Below, piece by piece: positions 1 to 7,909 of a DNA stretch of 64,000 nt; position 1 is the first letter of the stretch; the number at the start of each line of letters is the position of its first letter. The notes beneath the pieces are model-generated. The model was not told the DNA's origin. It searched no databases and was given only the letters and a program-made list of their open reading frames with translations. Location of the stretch: contig JAIOHL010000078.1 of the NCBI GenBank assembly GCA_019913005.1, positions 62,001 through 126,000 on the forward strand, given 5' to 3'. The position numbers were made by a program, and so were the translations under genes. This stretch comes from Anaerolineae bacterium (lineage in GTDB: Bacteria > Chloroflexota > Anaerolineae > Aggregatilineales > J027).

Positions 1-381
1 GCCCAACAAATCTAAATCGCGGGCCATGCTAAAGGCTAGGAGTGGGAAAGCAAAAACCGCCCCAACTAAAAATCGGCGTTGCTGATGTTTCAATTCTGCG
101 GCACGGGCCTCGGCTTCTTTGTCCTGTAAATCTTCTTCTTCGGCAGCCACGACCACGCCATAACCAGCATTTTCCACCGCCGTCACGAGGGTGTTGGTAG
201 AAACGGTAGGCGCAATCTTTACAACCGCCCGCTCGGTGGCAAAGTTGACATCAGCTTCAACTACGCCTTCCACTTTGCGTAGGGCACGGTTGACAGCTTT
301 TGAACAATTGGTGCAAGTCATCCCGGTGATGGGAAGTTCGATGGTAATGAAGTTGTTGGGTGCGACAGTGGCGTCTGACAT
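1..381 (-). CDS. copA: Copper-translocating P-type ATPase, N-terminal part (cut by window edge)
   Basis: The visible 127 residues are the N-terminus of a heavy-metal P1B-type ATPase that would pump Cu(I) across the cytoplasmic membrane. Residues 11-75 form one HMA domain with the metal motif GMTCTNC (Cys23 and Cys26). A charged Glu/Asp/Lys linker follows, and the first hydrophobic segment starts at about residue 103, where the window ends. The catalytic DKTGT and CPC motifs lie outside the window, so the Cu specificity is inferred from the neighbours. The start is supported by an AAAGGA-like site 7-8 bases upstream. It is the third gene of a leftward csoR, chaperone, ATPase operon. Confidence 0.85.
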   Translation of the reverse strand, partial: MSDATVAPNNFITIELPITGMTCTNCSKAVNRALRKVEGVVEADVNFATERAVVKIAPTVSTNTLVTAVENAGYGVVVAAEEEDLQDKEAEARAAELKHQQRRFLVGAVFAFPLLAFSMARDLDLLG

Positions 382-453
382 CTATGATCCTTTCTGAATG
401 TCGTTTCATGCACCGAAAAAAAAGCCCTGTTGAGAGTCAGGGCAGGGAGTGCG

Positions 454-669
454 TTAGGCCTTTACTTCTTCTGGAGGGTATTCAATTTCGACAAGCGCGT
501 TTTTGATTTGTTCCCATGTCGCTGGGTTGTCCCATTCGACAACGACCTGCTTGGTTTTTTCGTCGGCGTGGGCCGATTTTACGCCTGCAATGCTTTTGAT
601 TTCACGCTCGACGGTGTGGACACAGTGACCGCAGCTAATGGCTGGAACGTTGAAGGTTTTGGTAGACAT
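454..669 (-). CDS. copZ: CopZ-like copper chaperone (HMA domain)
   Basis: A 71-residue single HMA domain protein of typical copper-chaperone length. The metal site is SCGHC (Cys13 and Cys16), followed by the expected alternation of strand, helix and strand and by a conserved-looking IEYPPEE end. It probably carries Cu(I) to the neighbouring ATPase in the cytoplasm. The start has a good GGAGAAA ribosome site. It lies 22 bases after csoR and 72 bases before the ATPase, in the same direction, so co-transcription is likely. The first Cys motif is ISCGHC rather than the commoner MTCxxC. The family call is secure; the exact metal is inferred. Confidence 0.88.
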   Translation of the reverse strand: MSTKTFNVPAISCGHCVHTVEREIKSIAGVKSAHADEKTKQVVVEWDNPATWEQIKNALVEIEYPPEEVKA

Positions 670-691
670 TGAAATTTCTCCTATGATTGGG

Positions 692-973
692 TTACTTTGT
701 CCGATTCTCGGTACGGAATACTTCCATGACTTCGGCTAGGACACGCTCTCGTTCATTCGGGTCGTCGCCGCGAATGGCGGTGGTGAGGCAGGTGTCTAGG
801 TGATTTTCCAAGATGATTTCACTAACACGGGCTAGTGCGGCTTGGGTCGCCTGTATTTGTTTGATGATGTCAATACAATAGCGATCTTCCTCTAACATGG
901 TGATGATGCCATTGATATGACCCGAAACGCTTTTGAGGCGGTTGACGACATTGGTGTGATTGTGATGTTCCAT
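692..973 (-). CDS. csoR: CsoR-family copper-sensing repressor
   Basis: A 93-residue all-helical DUF156/CsoR-type regulator. It shows the canonical RLKsvsGHINGI helix near the N-terminus and the copper ligands in the usual C-H-C arrangement: Cys33, then His58 and Cys62 in the HLDTC motif. Proteins of this family bind a GC-rich palindrome and release it on Cu(I) binding. It is the first gene of the leftward copper operon, and a matching operator lies only 14 bases upstream of its ATG. A ribosome site (GAGGG) precedes the start. RcnR/FrmR relatives have different ligand sets, so CsoR is favoured. Confidence 0.92.
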   Translation of the reverse strand: MEHHNHTNVVNRLKSVSGHINGIITMLEEDRYCIDIIKQIQATQAALARVSEIILENHLDTCLTTAIRGDDPNERERVLAEVMEVFRTENRTK

Positions 974-986
974 AGACCCTCAATTT

Positions 987-1013
987 TATCCCTCCCCCCT
1001 CTGGGGTGGGATA
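987..1013. promoter_or_regulatory. CsoR-type operator (GC-rich inverted repeat)
   Basis: The 27 bases form TATCCC, a C-run, a short centre, GGGG, T and GGGATA. This is an imperfect palindrome whose outer 6 bases pair exactly. It resembles the described CsoR operators with C-tract and G-tract half sites. It sits between csoR and the divergent membrane protein gene, directly upstream of the csoR start and downstream of the predicted -10, so bound repressor would block elongation or start-site clearance. Confidence 0.8.
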
Positions 1014-1027
1014 TGCTATACTTCCCT

Positions 1028-1055
1028 ATTGTAGTAAATAGTAGCAGGGTGTCAA
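1028..1055 (-). promoter_or_regulatory. Promoter of the csoR operon
   Basis: On the minus strand there is a perfect -35 TTGACA (1050-1055), a 16-base spacer and a -10 TACAAT (1028-1033). Transcription would start near 1020, a few bases before the CsoR operator. Confidence 0.7.
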
Positions 1056-1193
1056 GCCGTTTTTGAAAATTCACGCGCAATGTCATATAAAAAATGTGCC
1101 AGACGCGATGTATCAGGAGACAAACGTCACCGATAATAAAACTATTGACCCAAACTTGGCCGTTACGTTTCATCGCAATGAAGGATCGCTACA

Positions 1194-2240
1194 ATGAACT
1201 TATGGGTAATTTTTCTGACAGGCCTTACCACTGGTGGTTTATCTTGCTTGGCGGTACAGGGTGGTCTACTAGCAACCGCTATCACGGGACAGAGCCACAC
1301 CGGACGCCAAAAAAAGCTACATGATGAAGTGTTGCAGATGCAAGTAGCTGCCAATCCATGGCCTGTAGTCTATTTTCTGGGTGCAAAATTATTGGCCTAT
1401 ACAGCATTGGGATTTTTGCTGGGCATGGTAGGGTCAGCCCTCCAAATCTCCCCCAAGACCCAAGCAGTCATGCAACTTCTCGCCGCATTTTATATGCTGG
1501 CGACGGCTCTCAATATGTTAGAAGTCCATCCCATTTTTCGCTATTTTGTGATTCAACCCCCCAAATCATTTACCAAACGGGTGCGGAATCAGGCCCGTCA
1601 GCAAAGTTTCTACACGCCTGCGATTTTAGGCGCGATGACCGTCCTAATTCCCTGCGGCACAACCCAAGCCATGATGGTTTTGGCGATTAGCGAAGGGCAG
1701 CCGGTTTTGGGCGCGGCGATCTTAGCGATTTTTGTGCTTGGTACATCCCCGACCTTTTTTGTCCTCGGTTTTCTGGCGACCCAATTACAGCATCGGGTCA
1801 AACGAGCATTCAACTACACCGCTGCCACTTTGATTATTTTGGTGGGTATGCTATCCGCCGACAGTGCGCTCAAAGTGCTTAATTCGCCATTTGTGCCCAG
1901 CTATACGGTGACATCGGCCCTTGAGTCGTTGGGGATTTTGACGCCGAAGCCTGTCTATGCCGAAGATGTAGACGGGGTTGAGGAGATGACGATTCATGTG
2001 GAAGCGGAAGCCTATAAACCGAATCACTGGATCGCTGAACAAGGCAAACCTCTCCGGATTCGTTTGATTACCGAAGACACCTATGGCTGTACACTGGTTT
2101 TTACGATTCCCGAATATGATGTGGTGCAGTTTTTGGAAAGTACCGATGAAAAAGTGGTCGAGTTGCCACCACAACTACCCGGCGAAATTAACTTTATGTG
2201 CAGTATGGGTATGTATACCGGCAAGATCGAGATTCAATAG
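1194..2240 (+). CDS. UreH/DsbD-like membrane protein with C-terminal cupredoxin domain
   Basis: A 348-residue protein. Residues 1-215 hold about six hydrophobic segments of the TauE/UreH/DsbD-like type, with the motif GGLSCLAVQGG at the start and PCGTTQAMM in the middle. Residues 255-348 form a small cupredoxin-like beta domain ending in a Cys-x-Met-Gly-Met motif (FMCSMGM) that can bind copper. The fusion suggests a copper-trafficking or reductant-transfer protein at the membrane with an outward copper site. The start has AAGGA 8 bases upstream. It is divergent from csoR and 10 bases before another HMA gene, which supports a role in copper handling. The exact function is not known. Confidence 0.8.
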   Translation: MNLWVIFLTGLTTGGLSCLAVQGGLLATAITGQSHTGRQKKLHDEVLQMQVAANPWPVVYFLGAKLLAYTALGFLLGMVGSALQISPKTQAVMQLLAAFYMLATALNMLEVHPIFRYFVIQPPKSFTKRVRNQARQQSFYTPAILGAMTVLIPCGTTQAMMVLAISEGQPVLGAAILAIFVLGTSPTFFVLGFLATQLQHRVKRAFNYTAATLIILVGMLSADSALKVLNSPFVPSYTVTSALESLGILTPKPVYAEDVDGVEEMTIHVEAEAYKPNHWIAEQGKPLRIRLITEDTYGCTLVFTIPEYDVVQFLESTDEKVVELPPQLPGEINFMCSMGMYTGKIEIQ

Positions 2241-2250
2241 GAGGACTTGG

Positions 2251-2472
2251 ATGGTAAAGCAGCAGTTCAAAATTCAGGGGATGCACTGCGTCGGGTGTGC
2301 CATGATGGTTGATGGCGCAGTTGAAGATTTGCCGGGAGTGAAATCGGCCTCCACCAACTATAAACGCCAAGTGGCCGTAGTGGAATATGATGAACGCCAA
2401 GTGAGCGAGACCGACATTTTGCAGGCAATTCATGAGGCGGGTTATTCCGGTAAGGTTGCGGAAGCGAATTGA
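2251..2472 (+). CDS. Small HMA-domain metal-binding protein
   Basis: A 73-residue HMA domain with the motif GMHCVGC (Cys13 and Cys16), the third HMA domain in this locus. The reading frame stays open upstream to 2083, but the ATG at 2251 is preceded by GGAGGA at 2240-2245 and begins right at the domain start, so I chose it. It follows the cupredoxin membrane protein by 10 bases and is surely co-transcribed with it. Likely a soluble Cu(I) chaperone that serves the membrane protein instead of the ATPase. This pairing is inference from position. Confidence 0.85.
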   Translation: MVKQQFKIQGMHCVGCAMMVDGAVEDLPGVKSASTNYKRQVAVVEYDERQVSETDILQAIHEAGYSGKVAEAN

Positions 2473-2519
2473 TGTATCCAAGAGGGTATATTTATGCCAT
2501 TGCACTGCCCTAAAAAGGA

Positions 2520-2547
2520 TTGACACCCAAGCATTCTTTGTTATACT
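2520..2547 (+). promoter_or_regulatory. Promoter of tRNA-Lys
   Basis: A perfect -35 TTGACA (2520-2525), a 16-base spacer and -10 TATACT (2542-2547). The tRNA 5' end is 15 bases past the -10. Confidence 0.75.
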
Positions 2548-2561
2548 TGCACCCAAAATTC

Positions 2562-2636
2562 GGCTCAGTAGCTCAATGGCAGAGCAGTTGACTCTTAATC
2601 AATTGGTTGGGGGTTCGAGTCCCTCCTGAGTCACCA
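2562..2636 (+). tRNA. tRNA-Lys (anticodon CTT)
   Basis: A full cloverleaf can be drawn: the acceptor stem GGCTCAG pairs with CTGAGTC (one G-T pair), the D stem is GCTC/GAGC, and the anticodon stem GTTGA/TCAAT has loop CTCTTAA, so the anticodon is CTT. The T arm has GGTTCGAGTCC, the discriminator is A, and the 3' CCA is encoded. It reads Lys AAG codons. Confidence 0.97.
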
Positions 2637-2643
2637 ATCTAAA

Positions 2644-2672
2644 CCAGCTTCATGGCTGGCTTTTTGTTTTTT
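2644..2672 (+). terminator. Terminator after tRNA-Lys
   Basis: The stem CCAGC/GCTGG with a 6-base loop is followed by CTTTTTGTTTTTT, a typical intrinsic terminator just downstream of the tRNA. Confidence 0.75.
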
Positions 2673-2753
2673 ATACCCCAAAGATTTTCTAAAGTGTCCT
2701 TCGGCGGGTAAACTTATCCTGTTGGTTTATCATGAATGGTTGGAGAAAAATCA

Positions 2754-3854
2754 ATGGGTTGGGCGTTCAAAAAAATTATCCTACTGCTGATAACCCTGCT
2801 GGCACTAAGCGCTTGCGGCGCAGAAGACACCCCCATCATTGTGACTGAGATTCCAACCAACACCCCTAGTCAACAAGCACCACCTGCCGCAACGTTTACC
2901 ATAGCACCAACGGTGGCGGCTGTGGCGTTTAACACGATGACCCTCGTTCCAACCGTCGAGCGCCGCCGCGACGTTACAGCAACATCCGGCCCATCACCGA
3001 CCAGCCCTTTGCGACCCACCTTTACCCCCGCGCCCGCGACTTTGACGGCGACCTCTTTGCCCACGCTGGCAGGCATTGAAATTGAATATTTTGCCAATGA
3101 AACAACAGGAGCACTTGCACCGGGGGCCAATGTCACGCTGTTTTGGCGTGTGACCGGGGCGGAACGGGTCAGCATTTATCGCTTGGATGCAGAAGGCGAA
3201 CGCACCAAAGAATGGCGGGTGGATAACGAGGGCCGCATTACGGTTGCCACCGAAAGCACGGACGTGGACGAGGCCAAATTTGAATTGGTTGCCAGTAATG
3301 CGGATGGGGTTGCTAATTCCGAAGTGAGTGTACCCCTTGCGGCGGCTAATTGTCCGCAATTGTGGTTCTTTAGCCCGGCGCCAGCGACCTGTCCAAATGG
3401 CCCCGGCGAACCCACTTTTCAAGTCGAGCAGCGTTTTGAGCGAGGTTTCATGATCTGGTTGGACAATACTCGTGAGATCGTGATTGTCTACTCGGATGAC
3501 CAACAACCGCGCTGGCTACGTGTGCCAGATGCCTTTACGGAGGGTCAGCCAGAACGAGATGACTCAATCCAACCCCCACCGGACTTATTCCAGCCCATAC
3601 GTGGTTTTGGATTAATCTGGCGAGAAAATCCGCGTACCCGTGATCGGTTAGGCTGGGCGACGGAGCCGGAATTAGGTTATGACGGTATTGTGCAAACAAC
3701 GGGCCTGACCGATAATGATCGCGTGATTTATTTGCGTACCCGTGACGGTGGGATTTTAGAATTGTCAGAGAATGGCGGTGCATGGCAAATTTTGCCGTAT
3801 CAACCCCCGGTTGCTGTGCCACCCACATTGCCGCCACCGACAGCCACCCCATGA
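2754..3854 (+). CDS. Secreted lipoprotein with Ig-like and Cys-containing C-terminal domain
   Basis: The protein starts with Lys-Lys, a hydrophobic stretch and the lipobox LSAC, so it should be lipidated and held on the outer face of the membrane. A long Thr/Pro/Ala-rich linker follows (about residues 30-110), then an Ig-like beta domain (about 110-205), then a domain starting with CPQLWFF and containing two Cys about 11 residues apart, an FERGFMIW motif and an LGWA motif. The last residues are a Pro/Thr tail. The frame opens at 2736, but the ATG at 2754 has a GGAG site and begins the signal peptide. No enzyme motif is seen; the function is unknown. It is followed by an M50 protease gene. Confidence 0.8.
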   Translation: MGWAFKKIILLLITLLALSACGAEDTPIIVTEIPTNTPSQQAPPAATFTIAPTVAAVAFNTMTLVPTVERRRDVTATSGPSPTSPLRPTFTPAPATLTATSLPTLAGIEIEYFANETTGALAPGANVTLFWRVTGAERVSIYRLDAEGERTKEWRVDNEGRITVATESTDVDEAKFELVASNADGVANSEVSVPLAAANCPQLWFFSPAPATCPNGPGEPTFQVEQRFERGFMIWLDNTREIVIVYSDDQQPRWLRVPDAFTEGQPERDDSIQPPPDLFQPIRGFGLIWRENPRTRDRLGWATEPELGYDGIVQTTGLTDNDRVIYLRTRDGGILELSENGGAWQILPYQPPVAVPPTLPPPTATP

Positions 3855-3890
3855 ATCTTCTAGAATACTCGTAAAGGTTAAATAACGTAG

Positions 3891-5069
3891 ATGCTTCCTG
3901 AACAATCTCAAAATAGCAGTGACGCGATTGATATTCCACAGGTTACCACGCTGCCGCCCCGTGAAATGGATGATCGCCTGCGCTTGGCTGTCGCAACTGT
4001 GTTAGACATTGAAGAAACCACCAATCCACCAGCCCCAAACGTCGAAATTCAATACGTCGGTCAACTGCGCGTTCCAAGTGAAGGGGTAATAGACCAACTT
4101 GACCCAACACTTGAGCAACTGGGTGTTCATGCCTATCTAAGCCAAGATGACCAAACAGGTAAGCACTTAATAACTGTGGTTCGGGGGCGCTACACATCGC
4201 GGGCTTGGCCTTGGTGGCCCAATCTGGTCCTTCTCATGATGACAATCCTCAGCCTACTCTTGATTGGAGCAGTTACTCAGGCAGGGCTTGAGGGTCGGGA
4301 TATGGAAGATTTAAGTGAACTCCGTTTATGGGAAGGTTGGCCGTATGCGCTCAGTTTAATATTGATATTGGGAGCGCACGAACTGGGACATTATTTTATG
4401 GCGCGGCGCTATCGTGTTAATGCGACATTGCCCTATTTTATCCCGATGCCGATTGGCTTTGGAACGTTGGGAGCAATTATTTTGTTTCGCAGTCCCATCA
4501 AGAACCGTAAGGTTTTGTTTGATGTAGGGGCAGCGGGACCATTGGCGGGCTTAGTGTTTGCCATCCCGATTCTCATTATCGGCCTTGCGACATCCGACAT
4601 CAAAGAAATTCCCAAAAATGAGGATATTACCCGTGAAGGCAATTCACTGCTCTACGCCGCCGCAAAAATTGCAATATTTGGACGCTTTGTGCCAGATGGG
4701 GATGAAGATGTGTATATCAATCAATTGGCGATGGCGGGTTGGACGGGTCTGTTTGTCACAGCGCTCAATTTGGTGCCATTAGGTCAGTTGGATGGGGGGC
4801 ACGTCATTTATACGCTTTTTGGCCGACGAGTCCGCAAACTATACATACCTGTCCTTGTGATATTCGTTACCTTAACCGTTCTAGTAAGCCTATCGTGGGC
4901 GCTTTGGACGCTCCTACTCCTCTTGTTTGGGTGGCAGCACCCAGCACCCTTAGATGATGTTACTCCGTTGGATCGGCGGCGGCGTATCATTGGGTATTTT
5001 GCCTTGATCATTTTTGTCTTGGTGTTTGTTCCAAACCCCATTCAATTTATTCCAGCCGGGTCACGGTAG
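3891..5069 (+). CDS. Site-2-type membrane metalloprotease (M50 family)
   Basis: A 392-residue integral membrane protein. The zinc-binding HELGH motif is at residues 163-167 inside a hydrophobic segment, and the third ligand motif LDGGH is at about 300-304. Both match M50 proteases that cut transmembrane segments within the bilayer. Residues 1-95 are a soluble cytoplasmic-type extension without a recognised domain, and about six further hydrophobic segments surround the motifs. PDZ insertions typical of RseP are absent, so this belongs to the short SpoIVFB/plant EGY-like type. The substrate is unknown. It lies 36 bases after the lipoprotein gene and 9 bases before the transglycosylase gene. 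Confidence 0.9.
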   Translation: MLPEQSQNSSDAIDIPQVTTLPPREMDDRLRLAVATVLDIEETTNPPAPNVEIQYVGQLRVPSEGVIDQLDPTLEQLGVHAYLSQDDQTGKHLITVVRGRYTSRAWPWWPNLVLLMMTILSLLLIGAVTQAGLEGRDMEDLSELRLWEGWPYALSLILILGAHELGHYFMARRYRVNATLPYFIPMPIGFGTLGAIILFRSPIKNRKVLFDVGAAGPLAGLVFAIPILIIGLATSDIKEIPKNEDITREGNSLLYAAAKIAIFGRFVPDGDEDVYINQLAMAGWTGLFVTALNLVPLGQLDGGHVIYTLFGRRVRKLYIPVLVIFVTLTVLVSLSWALWTLLLLLFGWQHPAPLDDVTPLDRRRRIIGYFALIIFVLVFVPNPIQFIPAGSR

Positions 5070-5078
5070 GGGCACAAT

Positions 5079-5894
5079 ATGGGTCGCCGTACTAGCAAAG
5101 AATCAACATCACCAGCCAAGAAAAAAACAACCAGCAGTAAGGGGCACAAAAAATCCGCTCCGAAAAAGAAAGCCCCTTCGCGTTTACAGCAATGGTTGAC
5201 CCGTCTGCCGGCGCTATTTGTGGTTGCATTGGCGCTCTATTTCTTAGTGATTCAAGTGATTGGAAATTGGGTGGGGATCAGTAAATCTGATGAGGGCGAC
5301 ACTTTTGGGCGTTATGACGGTCTGTATGAGACTGACCGTGAGCTTGCCGAATTATTTTCGCCGAGCGTGGACTATTGGGAACCCGCCATTTATCAATGGT
5401 CGCAAGACTTTGGCCTTAATCCGAATTTAGTAGCGACGGTCATCCAAATCGAGTCGTGTGGTGATCCCTATGCCGTGTCGAATGCAGGAGCACAGGGTCT
5501 ATTTCAGGTGATGCCTGCTAATTTTCAAGAACCGGGCCTCAATCAGCTTGATCCGATGGATAATGCCCGCATTGGGTTAAATATTCTTGCGGAGTGTCTG
5601 CGTTTTTCGCGTGACCCAAATTTTGACGGGGAGATTGATGGGCCGCCAGATGTTGGGTTGGCGCTGGTTTGTTATAACGGGGGGCCAAGCGTGTTGAGTA
5701 CTCCGCGTGACGAGTGGGTGCAAGAATCTCAGAATTATTATAAATGGGGTACAGGCATCTGGTCGGACGCTTCACAAGGCCGCTCTACCAGTTCAACTTT
5801 AAATGAATGGGTAGCAGCAGGCGGGTGGTTGTGTGATCGCGCCAGAACCCGTCAGCAGTTACTCCGTCCGCTGCCGTCGCTCACTCTAAATTAG
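5079..5894 (+). CDS. Membrane-anchored lytic transglycosylase (SLT domain)
   Basis: A 271-residue protein with a Lys/Ser/Thr-rich cytoplasmic start, one membrane segment at about residues 44-65, and an outward SLT domain. The catalytic Glu is Glu125 in ESCGDPYAV, followed by the diagnostic GAQGLFQVMP and a CYNGGP motif. Such enzymes cleave the MurNAc-GlcNAc bond of peptidoglycan with formation of a 1,6-anhydro end. Three Cys in the domain could form a disulfide. It follows the M50 protease by 9 bases and is likely co-transcribed. It ends one base before a convergent gene. Confidence 0.9.
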   Translation: MGRRTSKESTSPAKKKTTSSKGHKKSAPKKKAPSRLQQWLTRLPALFVVALALYFLVIQVIGNWVGISKSDEGDTFGRYDGLYETDRELAELFSPSVDYWEPAIYQWSQDFGLNPNLVATVIQIESCGDPYAVSNAGAQGLFQVMPANFQEPGLNQLDPMDNARIGLNILAECLRFSRDPNFDGEIDGPPDVGLALVCYNGGPSVLSTPRDEWVQESQNYYKWGTGIWSDASQGRSTSSTLNEWVAAGGWLCDRARTRQQLLRPLPSLTLN

Positions 5895-5895
5895 A

Positions 5896-6909
5896 CTATT
5901 CGGCGGGTAGGGTAATTTTATCAATCGTGAAGGGCAGTGACGGATCCACCAGAAAACTAATGACCGGGGCAAGCGAAACTGAGTCTAAATTGGTGACATA
6001 GACGGTGTTATCCAGATAGGCCACGTCGCTTGGCTCGCGGAAATCTTCCGCCAGAACGGTAATCTCGCCGTTGAGTTCTATCCGTGCCACTTTATTGGTG
6101 TCATAGATAGTAAAAATGACCCGCCCCAAATCGTCAATAGTAAGGCCGTCGAGTTCCCGGTCATCTTCGCTGTAGACAGTGCCCAATAATTTTGGACTAC
6201 GGTCAGCTTCGAAATCAATCCGATAGACAATACCCGCAGCGGTATCTGCCACCACGATGTCATCCGTCACCGCATCATAGGCCAGTCCCGTTGGTTGCAC
6301 TTCATTACTCACTTCGGGAAGTATCCACCATGTTTCATACTCCCCGGCCTCGTTCAATTTTAGGATTGTGCCGCGCTGGGTATCAGTGAAATAGAGCACT
6401 CCGTCTTTATCGAAGGTGATGGAGTGGGGGATTTCGTCGTTATCGAGTTTGCCGATTTGTTCAACCGTCTGCCCATCAGCGGAAATGCGTTTGATCTGGC
6501 CCTGTCCCCGACGTGGGTCACAATCCTTGCGGTCAATCACATATAATGAGCCATCCGGCGCAAAAGCCATCCCCGATGCAGCCTCAATGGTTTTACTGCC
6601 GCCCTTGACCCATGTGGTGCGTTCACCAGCGGGGGTAATTTGCCAAATATCGCCTGTACAAAAGCTGCCTGCATAAATGTTGCCGTCTGGCCCGATGGTT
6701 AATGCGCCGGGATAGGCGCGATCACCGGGGAGTTCAACAAATGTATCCGATGATGCTCCTGCCAAAACCGCCTTAGATTCGCGGCGTTCGGTATTAAAGG
6801 CACTGCGGATGAGCAGAGCGGTTAGTCCACAGATAAAAATCAATGAGACGACAAAAAAGAGGGTAACGCCCAAGATTCGTCTCTGGCGTTTGTTGGTTTG
6901 TGTTGCCAT
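5896..6909 (-). CDS. Membrane-anchored NHL/SMP-30-like beta-propeller protein
   Basis: A 337-residue protein with a basic start, one transmembrane anchor at about residues 12-35, and an outward domain of repeated blades such as PGALTIGPDGNIYAG, SGMAFAPDGSLYVID and SITFDKDGVLYFTD. These match the SMP-30/gluconolactonase/NHL propeller superfamily. Some relatives are lactonases, but the active-site set cannot be judged from sequence alone. The frame is open back to 7014 through the tRNA-Ser gene; that extension is not real, and the ATG at 6909 starts the anchor. It converges on the transglycosylase gene with a one-base gap. Confidence 0.82.
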   Translation of the reverse strand: MATQTNKRQRRILGVTLFFVVSLIFICGLTALLIRSAFNTERRESKAVLAGASSDTFVELPGDRAYPGALTIGPDGNIYAGSFCTGDIWQITPAGERTTWVKGGSKTIEAASGMAFAPDGSLYVIDRKDCDPRRGQGQIKRISADGQTVEQIGKLDNDEIPHSITFDKDGVLYFTDTQRGTILKLNEAGEYETWWILPEVSNEVQPTGLAYDAVTDDIVVADTAAGIVYRIDFEADRSPKLLGTVYSEDDRELDGLTIDDLGRVIFTIYDTNKVARIELNGEITVLAEDFREPSDVAYLDNTVYVTNLDSVSLAPVISFLVDPSLPFTIDKITLPAE

Positions 6910-6986
6910 TGCTGTCTGTTCCAGTGCATCTCGATCAATAAAACATAACGACAGACGGAAATGAACCCCGTCTGCCGTCATTGCTT

Positions 6987-7079
6987 TGGCGGAGAGAGTG
7001 GGATTTGAACCCACGACAGGGAATTACCCTGTACCCGCTTTCCAGGCGAGCGCATTAGGCCAGACTATGCTACCTCTCC
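6987..7079 (-). tRNA. tRNA-Ser (anticodon GGA)
   Basis: The minus strand folds as a class II tRNA: the acceptor GGAGAGG pairs with TCTCTCC, the anticodon loop is CTGGAAA giving anticodon GGA, a long variable arm (ACAGGG...CCCTGT) is present, the T arm is GTGGG/CCCAC, the discriminator is G, and CCA is encoded (6987-6989). It reads Ser TCC/TCT codons. Confidence 0.97.
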
Positions 7080-7100
7080 AATTTCATTCAATTAAACGTG

Positions 7101-7130
7101 ATTATAGCGGTAAGCACTAGGCGCGGTCAA
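7101..7130 (-). promoter_or_regulatory. Promoter of tRNA-Ser
   Basis: On the minus strand -35 TTGACC (7125-7130), an 18-base spacer and a perfect -10 TATAAT (7101-7106) lie 22 bases before the tRNA 5' end. Confidence 0.7.
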
Positions 7131-7138
7131 TACAAACT

Positions 7139-7825
7139 TCAACTCAATACCGGGCTGATGTCATAGGGTGGGCCGCTGATTTGAAAGCCCTGTCCGCTGC
7201 TGTCCATGCTTAAAATGGAGACTGGCGAAAGAGAGGCGGGAACCCCGGTTTCGGGCCACCAAATGCGCCCTTTTTTGACAATAATCAGCAGGCCCGCTGC
7301 GTCCCCTAGCGCTACAAATTCTTCACTTTCGCTGTTTCGATAGACTTTCAGTGGCAAATAACTTTGAATCTGACGAACCGTTGCAGCGACATCCGGTGTC
7401 GTTAGCCCGATTTCGCTAATGGCTAACAGGCTATTACCCCCAAAAGGTGCATCGGAGACATTGGGGAGATCGTGCCGGGCAATTAGCTCCAAAATGTTGT
7501 CTGCCGGGTCATAAAAATAGAGGGCATGGGCATTCCAACTTTCAAAGCGGAATTCATCCTGTCCGGCGGGGTTATGAATGAGTTTTACCCGTTCGGCGAG
7601 CCATGTCTTGGCCTGTGTAAATTGATTCTCAGGGATGTTAAACGCGAAATGATAGCTGCCCTCCCAATCTTCATCGGCCTGCAAAAAGGTCAATTTGGAG
7701 CGACCCACGCCGAATGTAATGACCTCCTCACCGCCTTCCAGCATCGGTAATCCCAAAATTTCGGTATAAAATCTGTGTTGGGCTGGCAAATCTTGGGCTA
7801 AAAGCGTTAGGTGGGCGATTTCCAT
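7139..7825 (-). CDS. VOC-family (glyoxalase/dioxygenase fold) protein
   Basis: A 228-residue protein with an N-terminal VOC module: MEIAHLTLLAQDLPAQHRFYTEILGLPM, followed by LTFLQ, YHFAFNI and a YFYDPADNILELI end strand holding the usual metal-ligand Glu. A second, weaker module occupies about residues 125-228 (ISEIGLTTPDV). Metal ligands expected of VOC enzymes are partly present (His5, His59 area, Glu near 114), so enzymatic activity is possible but the substrate cannot be named. It follows DUF4058 by 84 bases in the same direction. Confidence 0.82.
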   Translation of the reverse strand: MEIAHLTLLAQDLPAQHRFYTEILGLPMLEGGEEVITFGVGRSKLTFLQADEDWEGSYHFAFNIPENQFTQAKTWLAERVKLIHNPAGQDEFRFESWNAHALYFYDPADNILELIARHDLPNVSDAPFGGNSLLAISEIGLTTPDVAATVRQIQSYLPLKVYRNSESEEFVALGDAAGLLIIVKKGRIWWPETGVPASLSPVSILSMDSSGQGFQISGPPYDISPVLS

Positions 7826-7909
7826 AATGATGTTTTACTCGCAAAAAAGGATGATTCGATGTGGTGGTCATTATCCCCGATTTCGGCTGGTGAGGCGAGA
7901 TAAACTTTG

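Noticed and set aside
892-1173. A 93-codon open frame on - across the csoR promoter
   Set aside because: It covers the operator and promoter and has no start site.
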